Positions 1 through 12,200 of a DNA stretch of 64,000 bases are shown piece by piece. The notes beneath the pieces are model-generated. The model had not been told where the DNA came from. It worked only from the letters and a program-made list of their open reading frames with translations, and ran no database searches. This DNA is from Mikania micrantha. Lineage: Eukaryota > Streptophyta > Magnoliopsida > Asterales > Asteraceae. The stretch is taken from assembly GCA_009363875.1 (NCBI GenBank), contig CM018690.1, forward strand, positions 710,001 to 774,000, written 5' to 3'. Positions within the stretch are counted from its first letter, which is position 1. Each line of letters opens with the position of its first letter. The position numbers were made by a program, and so were the translations under genes.

Positions 1-1862
1 CTTTTTAGTTAGAAAATGGTGAAATGGATAGTATTGTGAACATGCATGTATATGGATTTGATATTAGAACGATTTTAGAGTAATATTGATGCTTAGAATG
101 TGAGTTTGAAGTTGATTATGGCCATATCTAACCAAGTTACTATATTTAGTAACTTTTTGGGCCTAAATATTGATAAATGGTGATTTTGACTATATGAGCA
201 TGATTAGATAATGTAAAAAGGCATAATATGATGTTATGTGTTATAAAAATGGTCTAGGATAGATTAGAATGGTTACTTATATGATAATAGTCATAGTTAC
301 TATTTTTAGTAACTTTCATAGTCAAAATGTTGATAGATAGTGATTGGATCTAGACCAACATGCTTAAATGATGTTACGTGCTCTATTATGATGACTTGTT
401 ATATGAAAATAGATTAGAAGTGTTTAGGATGAACCTTTGATGCATTTAGGACAGAGTTACTATTTTTAGTAACTTTATTCTTAGAAATGACGACTTATGA
501 ATGTTTTGTATGTTTTGAATATGCTAAATGGTTTAACCTGATATAATATGACGATGGAATGCTAAGCTATACGGATTCCGATACCGCATATGCTAGAAAT
601 GGAAACTTTCCATTTTAGGAAACTTTTGTGTGCCAACATGACCTAAACGACTTATGTGAATTCATATGATGATGTGCTATGGGTTAACATGATCACATAG
701 GACAAATGAGCATGCTAGAACTATAAAATCAATATGCTTTGTGAACTTCCCATAATGGAAACTTACTATAGATAGTAAGTTGTCCATAGACGAGACTTGC
801 ATGTTTTGCACCCGACGAGCACTTACACGAATGTTACACGATACACAACCGACACACGATTCACCAACGGGTCGTTAGGTCAAACACGGTCAACACGACC
901 AACACGGTCAACCACGGTCAACTCGACCCACATAACAACCAGGAAGTTGTTTAGACATGAATACGGTCCTGTGAGACCCACACAAATATGATCACAAACT
1001 TATAACACCTATGTGATATAGGTATCTACTAGCCAGCGAGCTACTCCGTTCTCGAAAGAACGCACTCAAGCAAACTCAGGTGAGTTTACAGCCCCACTTT
1101 TACTCTTAACTGTTTTACTAATCTTTTGGGGTGAGAATGCTATGCAACTGCTTTAGATATATGACTGGTATGTCGAAAAACTATATTGAGTGTACTATTA
1201 TCGCAACAAGTCCTCTCCACCCTTACCGTTAGTTGTGTACAAACGAGTCGTTATTACGTAGTACTACTGGGTTTGACCAACCCCACTCGGCAACAACGTT
1301 GACAGGATGTCATAACGAGTGTAATATCGATGTTGATGTCGGGTTCCGCGATGACCCGCAGAGGCAAATGGGAACAGTCGAGTTTCGGTAAGATGACATG
1401 ACACACTCTACGGATCGTAGATCCAACAAAACTATTTAGCATACCCAGTATATATAACTGTTTTACTGCTTTCCAATACTTAAACCTGTGAACTCACCAA
1501 CTTTATGTTGACACACTTTAGCATGTATTCTCAGGTAACTAATGGAGCACACGCTAGGATGCGCACAAGGAAAGCCTTAAGGAGTCTGGCTTGCATATAG
1601 ACTCGTGTCCTAGGCATTGTGTGCATTGGAAATGTTTTAAAACAATTTAAACTTTTGTAGTGCTGGTTAATCAATTTACTATTCCGCTGCAACATTGTTT
1701 ACTTATGAATCCGCTGCATATTAAATGAAAACTTGTATTGTTTTACAATCTGTGTGAATGTGTATCTCATATAGAGTCGTTCTATATGACCATAAGCTGT
1801 GATCCTGGCCACGTCACACCCACGTGGACTGACACCACGAGTGGGAATTTGGGGGTGTGACA
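1..1862 (+). repeat. LTR1: alpha-type LTR, 3' part
   Basis: This is the downstream part of a long plus-strand LTR whose start lies left of the window. It ends in GGGGGTGTGACA at 1862, the same terminus as the alpha LTRs of D, F and G. Going downstream it holds AGTTACTA/TAGTAACT inverted repeats (135, 295, 455), a GGTCAA-rich block (878-920), a donor-like AG|GTGAGT at 1080, an acceptor-like TTCTCAG|G at 1534, and a CATATAGA/TCTATATG hairpin at 1768-1788. No primer-binding site follows 1862, so this is a 3' or solo LTR. The next base continues the middle of a related LTR, so LTR1 was inserted into LTR2. The target duplication cannot be checked here. Confidence 0.85.
1080..1534 (+). other. Predicted leader intron in LTR1
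   Basis: Donor-like CAG|GTGAGT is followed by a GCCCC (1091) / GGGG (1128) pairing. A CTCACCAAC block, a T-rich tract and TTCTCAG|GTAAC end the segment. The same ordered motifs recur in every LTR type of the window. The splicing itself is inference. Confidence 0.5.
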
Positions 1863-3406
1863 TGTTAAATGGCATATTATGATGATGTGTGGTATAAAAA
1901 TGGATTAGAAGTATTTAGGATGATCATTTGGGCAAAATAGTCGTAGTTACTATTTTTAGTAACTTTATTTCTAAAAAAAATGGTTTATGAATGTTTTGAA
2001 TGTTTTGAACATGCTAAGTGGCTTAATAGGTTTAATATGATGATTGTATGTTAAGTTAGATGGTTTCCGATATCGCACGTGCTAGATTTAGAAACCTTCC
2101 ATCTTTGGAAAATATTTTATGCGAACGTGACTTATATGATTTCGTATGACAATGTGCTATGTGTTAACATGATCACGTAGGACTTAACGAGCATGCTAGA
2201 ACTTTAAAACACTATGTGTTGTAAACTTGCCATAAATAGAATCTTACTAAATATAGTAAGTTGTCCACAGACGCGAATTGCGCGTTTTGCACACGACGAG
2301 CACAAATACGTATGTTACACGATTCACAACCGTCACACGGTTCACCAACGGGTCGTTGACTCGACACGGTCAAACACGGTCAATGTGGGCCAACATGAGC
2401 AAACATGGTCAATGTGGACCAACACGGACAAACATGAACAACCGAGGGTTGTTGAGCACAAACAAGAGCACTAACACGAACACGAGCATGGTCACTTACA
2501 CAAACTCACGTATGGAATACGATATAGGTAGCCGGTGACCGACACGCAGTCTACACTGGAGCTTACGCTTACTCTATTTCTTGATCACTAAGGTGAGTTT
2601 ACGACCCCTATTTACTCTTTTCAAACTTTTCAAATAGGGGGAGAATACTAGTTGAATCGAGTCAAACAATTATGCTATTACAAACATTATTTGTGTATGC
2701 TGGTTTATTAGACAAACATTAAGTGTTGAACGCGTAACAAGCCCTCACAAAGTCTTACCGTTAATGTACGAACAACGTGGTAGGTTTGAATGGATCCGTT
2801 TGGGTGTGACTAACCTCGCGTGGCACAATATTGACTGGAGGTCATAACACGTGAAACTCTGACCTAACTTGCTATGTAATTACGAAACATAGCGGAGGCA
2901 AGAACAAACAAGTCTAGTTCGGTAGTGACGCACTGACACTTGAAGCCAAGGACTCGGGACTAACATTTTGATAAACAGCATGACACATGTTTTCAATTTA
3001 TTATGTACATATCAAAACCTGTGAACTCACCAACCATTGTGTTGACACTTTTTCCTAAACTTCTATTCTCAGGTAATTAGCTGCGCATGGAACATGATGC
3101 ACATTTAAGGGACGAGCATTAGGATCCCCATGCATTTCTGTTGTGTCTTTTAAAAAAAATTTAAATTAATGTTATGTGTTAAACAATGGTGTAATGTCTG
3201 ACAATAATCTTTTTCGCTGCACATGTAAACTTATTATTTTCCGCTGCAATATTACATGTTTTCTGCTATAACTATTTTGTTACTTTTATGTCAAACAGTG
3301 TATTTGAATCGCATATAGAGTTGTTCTATATGACCATGAGTTGTGATTCTGGCCACGTCACACCCATGTGGACTGACACCACGAGTGGGAATTTAGGGGT
3401 GTGACA
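1863..3406 (+). repeat. LTR2: alpha-type LTR, 3' part
   Basis: The sequence resumes in the middle of an alpha LTR: 1863-2060 matches the 364-560 part of LTR1. It runs to a GGGGTGTGACA end at 3406. The 5' part would lie left of LTR1, outside the window. It carries one AGTTACTA hairpin (1945), the compensated variant CTTACTA/TAGTAAG near 2240-2258, GGTCAA boxes near 2365-2440, a CCCCTATTT/AAATAGGGG stem (2605-2613 with 2632-2640) and a CATATAGA hairpin (3312-3332). Beyond 3406 the sequence switches to antisense integrase coding DNA, so LTR2 was inserted into element H. Confidence 0.85.
2593..3072 (+). other. Predicted leader intron in LTR2
   Basis: Donor AAG|GTGAGT sits directly upstream of a perfect 9-bp stem (2605-2613 with 2632-2640). 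The segment ends with CTCACCAACC, TGTGTTGAC and ATTCTCAG|GT. It is 480 nt long. The motifs match LTR1, D and G. Confidence 0.5.
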
Positions 3407-4200
3407 CAGTCTGCGGGTGATAGGCAATGCTCATGTCCAGTCTCGTTCCCAATGCCTTATGCAAATACTTCCATAAATGTGCCGTAAATTGGCTGTCTCG
3501 ATCAGATATTATTGAAACTGGAACTCCATGTCGGGTAGCCGCTTCCTTTAGTTAAATTCGGGTCAATTTATCTAACTTGTCGGTTTCTTTGATCGGAAGG
3601 AAGTGTGCAGACTTTGTGAGTCGGTCTACGTTACCTAAATGGTATCGCAACCACTCACTGTTTTGGGTAACTTGGTGATGAAATCCATGGAAATCTGGTC
3701 CCATTTCCATACCGGGATTTCGGGTTGCTGAAGTAATCCCGATGGTTTTTGATACTCGACCTTTACCTTGGAACAAGTTAGGCACTTGCTCACATAATTC
3801 GCAATTTCCAATTTCATGTTAGGCCACCAATATCTTATCCTCAGGTCGTGGTACATCTTGTCAGAACCTGGATGTACAGAGTATCGGCTTTTGTGAGCTT
3901 CGTCCATCACTACGCCTCTCAGTCCTCCGTAGTGAGGGATCCAGATTTGATCCGTGAGGTAGGATGCCCCGTCGGCCTTCACCTCTAGTTGATTATCCAT
4001 GCCACGCAACGACTCATGAGTGAGGTTCTCAGCTTTCAGAGCTTCTTGTTGTGCATTCCGGATCTGATTGGGTAGTTCTGAGTGAATTTTAATCTATAGT
4101 GGGTGTACACGCTTTGTTGTTTCTTTCCGGCTCAACGCGTCGGCTACTACATTGGCTTTTCTTGGGTGGTACTTGATAGCACAATCATAATCGTCTATGG
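3407..4200 (-). pseudogene. Element H: RNaseH-integrase remnant
   Basis: Read on the minus strand from 4200 to 3407, this runs from the end of RNase H (tyrosine/alanine-rich segment ending in ADALSR) through the integrase zinc finger ([11 protein letters not shown], then CLTCSKVK). It continues into the catalytic core (MDFITKLPK, then SIISDRDS) and stops at YHPQT, where LTR2 is inserted. The closest match in the window is the pol of D and G. It is dead: there are stops in the linker (near 4095), at a Trp codon (near 3636) and at a Tyr codon (near 3554), plus a 1-nt loss near 3628. The upstream edge at about 4200 is abrupt, with no LTR terminus, and joins plus-strand sequence of element J. Confidence 0.85.
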
Positions 4201-4310
4201 CGAACTAGGTTTGCATTAGTAGACTTAGACTATAACTGTTAGACATTAGACACAGTTTCTTACACAACTATGTTTTGCATAGCATTTACATATGGCATTA
4301 TGTTACAGAT
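4201..4310 (+). mobile_element. Element J: untranslated leader fragment
   Basis: This stretch matches the leader of element C just after its primer-binding site (CGAACTAGGTTTGCATT at 4201 and at 29325). J itself has no primer-binding site and no 5' LTR; both were lost at the junction with H. Confidence 0.75.
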
Positions 4311-4827
4311 ATGGCATCACCATCACCACCACATGTGCATGTACTCGAGGATGAGGAGCCGATAGCTCCTGTATTACCAGCATCACCTCCATCGGTGGCC
4401 GTAGAGTCACCTAACCAGCATCCCCTACCATCCGACGGGAGTGAGCCAGATGATTATGAGGAGGACCTCGAGGAGCATCCAGAGGAGGATCCCGAGGAGG
4501 ATCCCGATGAGGCCACGATTTGAGTCAGACGATATTGCTCGACTGACTTGGGAGCTGAAGTGGGCTGACGACAGGATTGAGCAGCTCGCACAGGAGCTTA
4601 GGGATGCGAACGCTCGACACGCTGATCTTCATAGCTTAGTCAACAGAATGGATATTGACATAACTCTGTTGACTGCACGTATCCAGGAGGAAGAGCATCG
4701 AGCGGAAATCGCTGAGGGAAGACTGATAGAGCTAGAGGAGTTGGTTGCATTAGACTTTGAGGAGGAAGAGGAAGAACGGGTACCAGCACAGGATGGTGAT
4801 TCCGATTCCACGATTGACGTTGCTTGA
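4311..4827 (+). pseudogene. Element J: extra ORF upstream of gag, broken
   Basis: This is a counterpart of the additional ORF in D (42636-43385) and C (29433-29768). The first reading frame starts at ATG 4311. It is Pro/Ser-rich, then strongly acidic (repeated Glu-Glu-Asp-Pro), and stops at 4523. A second frame, overlapping the end of the first, runs on to 4827. It encodes about 100 residues of heptad-like coiled coil followed by an acidic tail ending in DSDSTIDVA, much as D ends in DISHVSMDSD. The switch of frame points to an indel near 4515. The conserved RYWxW domain of C and D is missing, so an internal deletion is likely. The function is unknown. Confidence 0.6.
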
Positions 4828-5061
4828 TTGATTTAGTTTAGACCAATAAAGAACAGGTTGTGTCCCTGTACTAGATGTTTTGGAAATTTATGTTTTGATA
4901 TTAAAAGAATTGTAATCAGTACGAATTATATCTATCGAAAACTATTATCTATTGTTAATAGTTGTGTTCATTCATACTATTACATGTTTATTTGTTGTAT
5001 TATTTACACATTTCACATTAGATCTTGGTAACACTCTAACAATTGTTCTCACTATGAAGAT
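4828..5061 (+). mobile_element. Element J: AT-rich spacer between extra ORF and gag
   Basis: This is non-coding, AT-rich sequence between the extra ORF and the gag start. It sits in the same position as the roughly 300-nt spacer in D (42340-42635). I see no gene in it. Confidence 0.5.
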
Positions 5062-5293
5062 CATGGCCGGGGAAAGCATAAACATGACTGTTGCTGAACT
5101 CAATGAACTTATGAAAAGTAGGGTGGCAGAGGCAATCGCTAACAATACTCAAACACACTCAACAGGACCACATTGTTCAAAGTAGGGTGGCAGAGGCTAT
5201 TGCTGAACTCAATGAACAGTCAGAAAAAGTAGTCAGCAAACACATTCAACACGAGCCGTCCTAATGAGTATACTCAGAAGACAAACTCTGTGT
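5062..5293 (+). pseudogene. Element J: gag N-terminus remnant
   Basis: The frame starting at 5062 (MAGESINMTVAELNEL) resembles the start of gag in D in layout: short, charged, with an IN-M-V---R/N pattern. It stops at 5185. A roughly 100-bp tandem duplication follows, because the AAGTAGGGTGGCAGAGGC segment and the GCTGAACTCAATGAAC segment both occur twice between 5079 and 5216. The sequence then ends at 5293, where K begins. Capsid and zinc-knuckle parts are absent. Confidence 0.5.
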
Positions 5294-5577
5294 TGACATA
5301 CCCGGTCAATATGACCTATGCTAGTAAAGTTAATTAGTAGCAAATCCATATTAACGTAAAGCATCCAATCTGCGGTTAGTTTTTAAAACAAATTTAAAAC
5401 GCTAACCACAGCCTTGGCGTAACCAAAACGTGTCATGGTTTCCCTTGTTGTGATCACCCAGTACTAACGTTATAAAAATAAGGATAAGATTGAATAAGTG
5501 TCTTGACGTGTGTATAAGTTTGTTCACAACAATGAACACCATGCTTTTATGTTTTTACAAATTGAATCATGTGATTG

Positions 5578-5730
5578 AAAAAGCTTTGGTTGAATACCCA
5601 TGATTGATTACCATGACTTTGAAATCCTTTGATTGAATACCACTACGAAAACCCTTGAATGAATACCTTATTTGAAAACCCTTGATTGAATCCGGTGATA
5701 GAAGACCCTTGTATAAATACAAGGTTTGAA
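5578..5730. repeat. Minisatellite, 26-28 bp units
   Basis: About five degenerate tandem units of the form (a)aaaaCCCTTGATTGAATACC plus 6-7 variable bases lie inside K. The last unit reads CCCTTGTATAAATACAAGG, a small inverted repeat. Confidence 0.6.
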
Positions 5731-6649
5731 CGAAAACATTTAATAAAACATTTATTTAAAAACACGGATTATAGTTTAAAAGCTTGTAAGAGTTTGTAAA
5801 ACTTAATCTTTCAAAGTGTTTAACACTTATAAAACATTTTATGTAAAACAGGCTGTAAAATAATTTATAAAACTCTTTTATAAAACCTTTTAACAAAATG
5901 TGTTTAACAGTTGTAAAAACAGTAGAAGTAAAGAATAAACCTTTGATTGTTATAAAAGATTAGTGGATACTGTATTTGAGAAGTTGTAGTACAAAAGATG
6001 TTTGGTCACGTGTTCCACCCCAAAACAGTTATAAAACAGTAAAAGAGGGGCTAATGTTCTCACCTGGCAACAGTAGACTCTGAACCTGAACAAGTAGCAA
6101 GCAACAAGACTTCTAACTGATTCCTATATTATTGCAATTATACATATATATAAGATTTATGATATTGAACACATTGATTGTTTCGGTTGACTTATGTTAT
6201 CCTGTTAATGATTTCCTCTTGTAACTTGTTTTCATGTTTAAGAATATTGTATGAACTTGAATAACATGATTGAATCACTTGTATAACGCTTGACGTAATA
6301 AAAGAATGTGTTCTGTTCTTTTATGCACAAACTTGTTGTGCATAAAAATAACAAGTGTTTATGAATTTGATAACCTTTTGTTTCCATGTATCCCTTTAAA
6401 AATGTTTATGTATTTTAAGCTTTTGTGATCATGTTATAATCTTATTCCTAAATTAAGTTAGATTTAATTAGAATAAAACCAATCCCATAATCACTAGAAT
6501 CACTTTAGGGTTATAATACCCTTATTGATCCTTTTAAGCTTGAATAATCATATGTTAATCGGTTGAATGACTTCTCTTTGGTTTATCCTAGAGTTTAAGA
6601 CCATGACATGATGGACATGTGTTAATATCAGTAACTAAGTGATGGTGGA

Positions 6650-6910
6650 GGTTGATATTAATAATATCGATCAACTAAGGTACCAAGGACACCTATCGAT
6701 ATTAACAATATCGATGGTTCCTTTCCTTTTCGATATTACGCTCGGTTACACGTCCAACACCCATGTTCTGTATTTAAACTCCCTTGGAGCTGCTTGAATA
6801 AGATTTTATCACCGACTGATTTTTAGAAGGTTGCATGGCTGTTTCAAGGTGAAATGGCTTCGGTTAAGTCCAAAACACTACCCATCGATAATGATAATAT
6901 CGATGGGATT
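6650..6910. repeat. Cluster of ATCGATATT/AATATCGAT palindromes in K
   Basis: Inverted repeats of the ATCGATATT-NNN-AATATCGAT kind occur near 6653, 6696 and 6884. The middle one is perfect, with loop AAC. Single ATCGA motifs continue to about 7455. Confidence 0.6.
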
Positions 6911-7799
6911 TCACACAGCAACTTCTCCTTTGATATTAATGTTTTCAGCCGGCTCCTACTTGAATTTGATTGGTGGATGTGTAAATATTAGTATTGTGGG
7001 TCGGTTGGTTCATTATCAGTGAAAGAGTTTATAATTTTTGTGTGAAGTTGGTGGATTGCATGGGTGGTCCACCATATTATAATTATCGGTGGTATCATCT
7101 TTACATCGATCTTATCTTTTCAGCACAACTAAATTGATCAGCAATCTTGACCTCACACTTGGATTGAGCTTATCAGTTTTCTGTTGACAAATTTCGATGG
7201 ATAGCCGGCCCACAATTATTCAGGTTTGATGGCATATATGGTTGATAGAAGTTAGTGCCCATCGAGATCAAGGTTTCGCAATTTATGCTAATATCGACTG
7301 GATTTAACCTGCCCACCCTTGGAGCTGTCGATTCTAACCTTACCGATACTAATTGGCTCTCTAACATTACCATCGAATCTAATAATGCCAACACAAGATC
7401 ATTTCATACTGTTCTTGTGTCGATACTCGTGGTCCAGACTTATGTCCATCGATTTTGATTTCTGATGATCAAACCGAACATGTCAACCTTAAATATCTTT
7501 AATCCAAGTTCACTCGAGTGTTCCCAAGTCTATTTTTGGTTCATTTCATGAGTAATAAGTGCTGAAATTAGGTTTCAAGATGAAGAAGATGATGAATAGT
7601 AACATACCTTCAGCGCAGTGACTTCTCTCTAGGATTCTGGCCAGAATACTTCGAATCAGCTCCGATCCCTTGTACTTCCAGCTTCCTCTCGTTGAGACAA
7701 TCATTTTGATATAATATATGCGCGATTTGGATAAGAAACGAAGAAGTTATGATCGAATTTGTGGGTGGATTCTAGTGAGAAATGTGGTATATGGGTTTG

Positions 7800-7822
7800 A
7801 AGAGAGAGAGAGAGAGAGAGGG
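7800..7822. repeat. (AG)n microsatellite
   Basis: Eleven uninterrupted AG/GA dinucleotides. On the K sense strand this is the CT-rich tract downstream of a TATA-like sequence. Confidence 0.9.
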
Positions 7823-8289
7823 ATTAGGGCTGCATTTTTGAGGGAAAATGGGGAAGAAATAAAGCTTTTATGCCCCGGTTGGTTCCCCGCGTCTTCGGTC
7901 TTGCTCTGTGTCGGTTTCACGTATTTTTACGCGCGCGTTGTTATGATCAGGTAATTAAATATTTCGAATTGTAACATAGTTTTCTTGAATTGTTTTTGAT
8001 GAGTTTCAAAATTGTAAAATGTAAACTAAAATATTTTACTTTGTATCCCCGTAATTATGTACGTTTTTCGTCTTTTTACGTATTTATTGATGTTTACTCG
8101 TAATTATAAGTTCGACATTAATATTGTTACGAATCGTCACCCATAATAATACTCAGTCTCGCTTACGCATTACGATTTATTTATTTAATTTGTTTGTCAT
8201 AATATTTGTCATAACACTACGCACTAACACTATCCTATTACACCGAACTCAGTATATGTATAGGGTATACGTAGAGTCCAGCTACTTGT

Positions 8290-10717
8290 TGTCACACCCC
8301 TAGTCGGCGGGCCGGATCGTGTGTCCAGTCAGGTGGAAAGGTCCAGGGGCGCAATATCGGGAATGATAATCGTGATGACCAGGTTGTTTACATTACACAT
8401 GATGTATAATGAGAAAATGTTAAATAAAATAGAATTACAAAGTTAAATTACATCAGTTTTGTTCATAATTTAACAAAGTAAATCTACTATCAACATCATA
8501 ATTCTTCTATCTTGTATCTTCACAAGATATACAAAATAATATGTATAATGATGTTCAAAAATATGCAAGTCCAAAATACTAGGTCCTCTATCTGGCATCC
8601 TAGTCCAATGGCATAAACTTCTTAGCTAGACATGTTCGTCACCTAAGAAGTCATGCAAACTTGTCCGGATGACAACCTTAACCTCACCATTAACCACCTA
8701 TACCGTCTAATTCAGTACGCTTATATATAGGGCATATGTAGGGTCAAGCTTACCGCCAGCCCATCCACCATCCCACTACATACCAAACCACATGATATAT
8801 TGTTCCTGGTGATAATCAAGCATTTCATCCGATACCTTGGATTCACAACGTTTGAATAACCTGCAAATTTGTTAACATTGATCACCCTAAATGACAACCT
8901 TAATCTCATCAACAACCACCTATGCTATCCAATCAAGTATGCTTATATATAGGGCATATGTAGGGTCAAGGTTACCGCCAGCCCGGCCACCGTCCCACCA
9001 CATACCAAACCGCATAACATATTGTTGTTAATGATAATTAAGCTTTTCATTTCATACCATCGTCATAAGAGTTTTGAGTTCCACAAATTGAAATTCTATC
9101 GATTTCTTGAGTTCATCACACATTCATTTAGCAAGCCTGTAACCAATTTACCTAGACAGAAGTCTGGAATACAATTATGCATATAAAACATACAAGAAGT
9201 AAAAACATTTACGTAAAACATATTTTAAGAAAATAATTTACGCATGCTTCTCAGCCCCGCGTTTGTAAAACAAAAATGTTTAGAAAAGGGGCACTGAACT
9301 CACCTGTGTTGCTATGTAATGATTCACAACAAAATGTGCGCTCGTTACTTGTAGATTAAGTATCTTCAGTACCTGAGTTGTTTTAAGAGGATTCGAATAC
9401 TATAAGTATTTATAGTTGACGTATCTAGGGTTTTGGTCTCGGTGTGCAACTATGTGTCCTATGTTACTAGTGTGTTTCTATGTATCTCTAACTAGTCTAC
9501 CCTAATTTTCCCTTTACCCTGTAGATGTTCACAACTAAACCTTATTTATATAAGGTCTATTTTAGTACATTCATGGTCTTTTTAGGTAAAACATCTTTAA
9601 TGAAACTCATTTTAAGTTAAATCTTTAAGTTAGTAATCATTTTGTTTAATTTAAAACACTTTAAATAAAGTAATTTATAAATCATTTCATTTTTGTTAAA
9701 ACATAAATTAAGTTTTGAAATTATAAGTTAACTTGCTAGACTTAGGTTAATCTCATTAGATTAACTCCAAGCCCTTTGCCAGATATTTGTTTCTCGAAAT
9801 CTTTCGATCATCTCTTGTGTATAACTTGCTTAGAAAGTTCAATTGAACGATCTAACTTAGTTATATGTTTGTGTTTAATTTCTAAGTATTGAGTGTTAAT
9901 AATGTGATTAACACCTAGATACTTAGATTGTTTTCTTGATTCTTGATTAATCATCAACTTCTTTTTATTTAATTCTTTAAGCTCATAAGTAAAGACAGTG
10001 TTACTCTTTGTAACCCATGATTTGAATTAAACCCTCTTTACTGTTAAACTCATGTCCATAACCCAAAGTGGTCTAGTAAAAGCTTTAGTGTTGAAAAACC
10101 CTATTCATGATTTCACTAAATGAAACCCGTGTGTTTTAAACCCGAATTATATTCACTAATCCATGTTTACACATCATTGAAATTTAGAAAACTTTAGTGT
10201 TAAACCCTAGTATAAATGGTTTACAAAACCGATTTATTCCCTAGTGAAACTCTAGTGACTTTCCCAACCCCATGCATGCATGAAATGAGAGGAAAAATTT
10301 GTTGTTCAACATGTTCATGAATAAATCCTTTAGTTGGCATCCTTTCCCGATTAAATTGACCATTCAAAACAGGCCTTGCGAATGGGTCCTGTTGTACGAA
10401 TGAAATCCATGCGATAGAACCATGTGGGCCGAATAGGATGACCATGCGAATGATATGGTTCGGTTGGCTGAATGTGGCCATGCGAAAGTGTTGGCCGAAT
10501 GTGGCTGCATTCGAAGGGAAGATGTCGACCGAATGTGATGGCCGTGTGAAGGAACCAATCGGCCGGCGGCCATTCCGCCTTGGCCTGGGTTTTCCCCTTC
10601 GGCCGTTTGAACCCATGCAAGTGCAGCCCCCCATTTTCAAGCCTAGACTACACCACGAGATGTCACAAGTTCCTACCACATTCCTAAGTGTTTTCGTGAA
10701 GTTTCCTAGGGTTTTAT
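8290..10717 (-). repeat. I: gamma-type LTR, 3' part, minus strand
   Basis: It starts on + with TGTCACACCCCTAGTCGGCGG, the complement of a gamma LTR 3' end (compare E at 10718 and B at 22366). It runs to 10717, where E is inserted. Sense-strand order: a CATTCGG-rich block (10610-10380); a strong TATA (CTATAAATA, 9414-9406); CAG|GTGAG at 9303 with GCCCC...GGGGC pairing; two tandem 222-bp units containing TATATATA (8721 and 8943); and an acceptor-like TTCTTAG|G at 8643. Its upstream portion lies beyond the window. It is non-coding. Confidence 0.75.
8643..9303 (-). other. Predicted leader intron in LTR I
   Basis: CACAG|GTGAGTT at 9303 lies about 100 nt after a CTATAAATA box. TTCTTAG|GTGACG at 8643 closes the segment (661 nt). 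The acceptor carries a C-to-T change from the usual TTCTCAG. Confidence 0.4.
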
Positions 10718-12200
10718 TGTCACACCCCGAGCCAGCGGGTTGGATCGACTTCCCTGTCGGGCGGAAGGTTCCCGGGGCGTGATATCAGGAATGATAATCG
10801 GAATGATCAGATTATTTACATTGCACATGATATATATACATGAGAAACTGCTAAATGAAAATAGAATTACAAAGTTAAATTACATCAGTTTAGTTCATAA
10901 TTTAACAATGTAAATCTACTATCAACATCATAATCCATCTATCTTGTATCTGCAAAAGATATACAAAATAATCTGTAAAATGATGTCTAAAAAGTATGCA
11001 GGTCCAAAAAGCTAGGTCCTCTAACTGGTATCCTAGTCCAAAAGTAATAACTCCTTAGTTGACATGTTCGTCACCTGAGAAGTCATGCAAAAAGATCAAG
11101 TCAACACATGGTTGGTGAGTTCATGTAGTTTTATAAAAATTAATTTGAATAACCTTTGAATGACAATCTTAACCTCACCAGTAACCACCTATACCGTCCA
11201 GTTCAATATGCTTATATATAGGGCATTTGTAGGGTCGAACTTACCGCCCTCCCAGACACCGTCCCACCACATACCAAACCACATGATATATTGTTCCTGG
11301 AGATAATTAAGCATTTCATCCCATACCTCTGATTCATAGCATTTGATTACCCTGAAAACGTTTACCTTGATCCCCCCCGAAATGACAACCTTAACCTCAT
11401 CAACTACCAACTATGTTATCCAATCAAGTATGCTTATATATAGGGCATATGTAGGGGAAAAGCCCCAGCCACCGTCCCACCACATACCGGACTGCATAGC
11501 ATATTGTTGTTAATGATAATTAAGCGTTTCACTCCCTTCACCTTCATTTCAGATTCTTGATTTCTACAAATTGAATCAACTCTGATCTCTTGAGTTCACA
11601 ATGTATTCATGATTACCCCCAAAGCAATTGTAGAAATATAATATTAAATGTTTAACTAAATTAATAATTAAGCATTTAAATACAACTAAGACATGATGAT
11701 TGGGCCTTATTTGACTCAATCAATTAGACTTAGTTGTTAGTGGTTGTCCAAGTTGTACCCTCTCACACGTGGCCCATATCAGGCATGACCCAAAATGAGT
11801 CTACCTGTATGCGTCGGGACTTTCATGATGTCCATATCTGCTTGACCCTTTGGCCTACTGTACATGTTGGGACTTTAAGGATATCCTTTGATTCTTGATC
11901 GTCTTTGTTCTCTTGATTTCGTTTGATAGTTTAAGTTATGCCCATATAGCCTGACTACAAGAGTCTACTATTGTGACGGGACTTTCCGTATGTTACACGT
12001 GGTCTTGATTTACATACAACTGACATCCACCTTAACTTAAGCAATTAATGATTTCATTAGATCTTAACGATTTCATTATTTCAATGATTCACACACGGTT
12101 ATGATTCCCTTCATTCTCTTGATTCTCTTGATTCTGTTCTTTTGAATTCCATGATTTCACAATGATTATAGATTCTTGAGTAGGATCCTTAGTTTCCTGA
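10718..12200 (-). repeat. Element E: 3' LTR, downstream segment
   Basis: This is a gamma LTR end, TGTCACACCCCGAGCC on +, sitting inside I. It holds two tandem units with TATATATA (near 11211 and 11433, 222 bp apart) and the acceptor-like CTTCTCAG|GTGACG at 11075. It stops at 12200, where A was inserted, and resumes at 52423. The combined LTR length is about 4.27 kb, in line with A (4237) and B (4130). The predicted leader intron of E runs from 52756 across the A insertion to 11075. Confidence 0.85.
12196..12200. repeat. Target-site duplication of A, left copy
   Basis: CCTGA here faces ACTGA at 52418-52422, a 4/5 match. A mutation after an old insertion would explain the mismatch. Confidence 0.6.

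Larger units (their letters stand above)
5294..8289 (-). repeat. K: LTR of another chromovirus family, minus strand
   Basis: About 3.0 kb with no coding capacity and an LTR-like architecture on the minus strand. A TATA-like element with a CT-rich leader lies near 7880-7800 and a donor-like AAG|GTATG near 7607. A second TATA (CTTATATATATG, 6154-6144) precedes a CAG|GTGAG donor at 6063 with a GCCCC/GGGG pairing (6018-6050). The left end TGTTGACATACC at 5294 would be the LTR 3' terminus. The right end is not visible because I was inserted at 8290. The assignment rests on layout, not on a paired LTR. It also holds ATCGAT-type palindromes and a short minisatellite. Confidence 0.5.

Noticed and set aside
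6100..7460. Host gene exons in K (frames at 6831-7022 and 7255-7458)
   Set aside because: Short frames on both strands around repeated ATCGA words, with no recognisable domain and no consistent splice structure.
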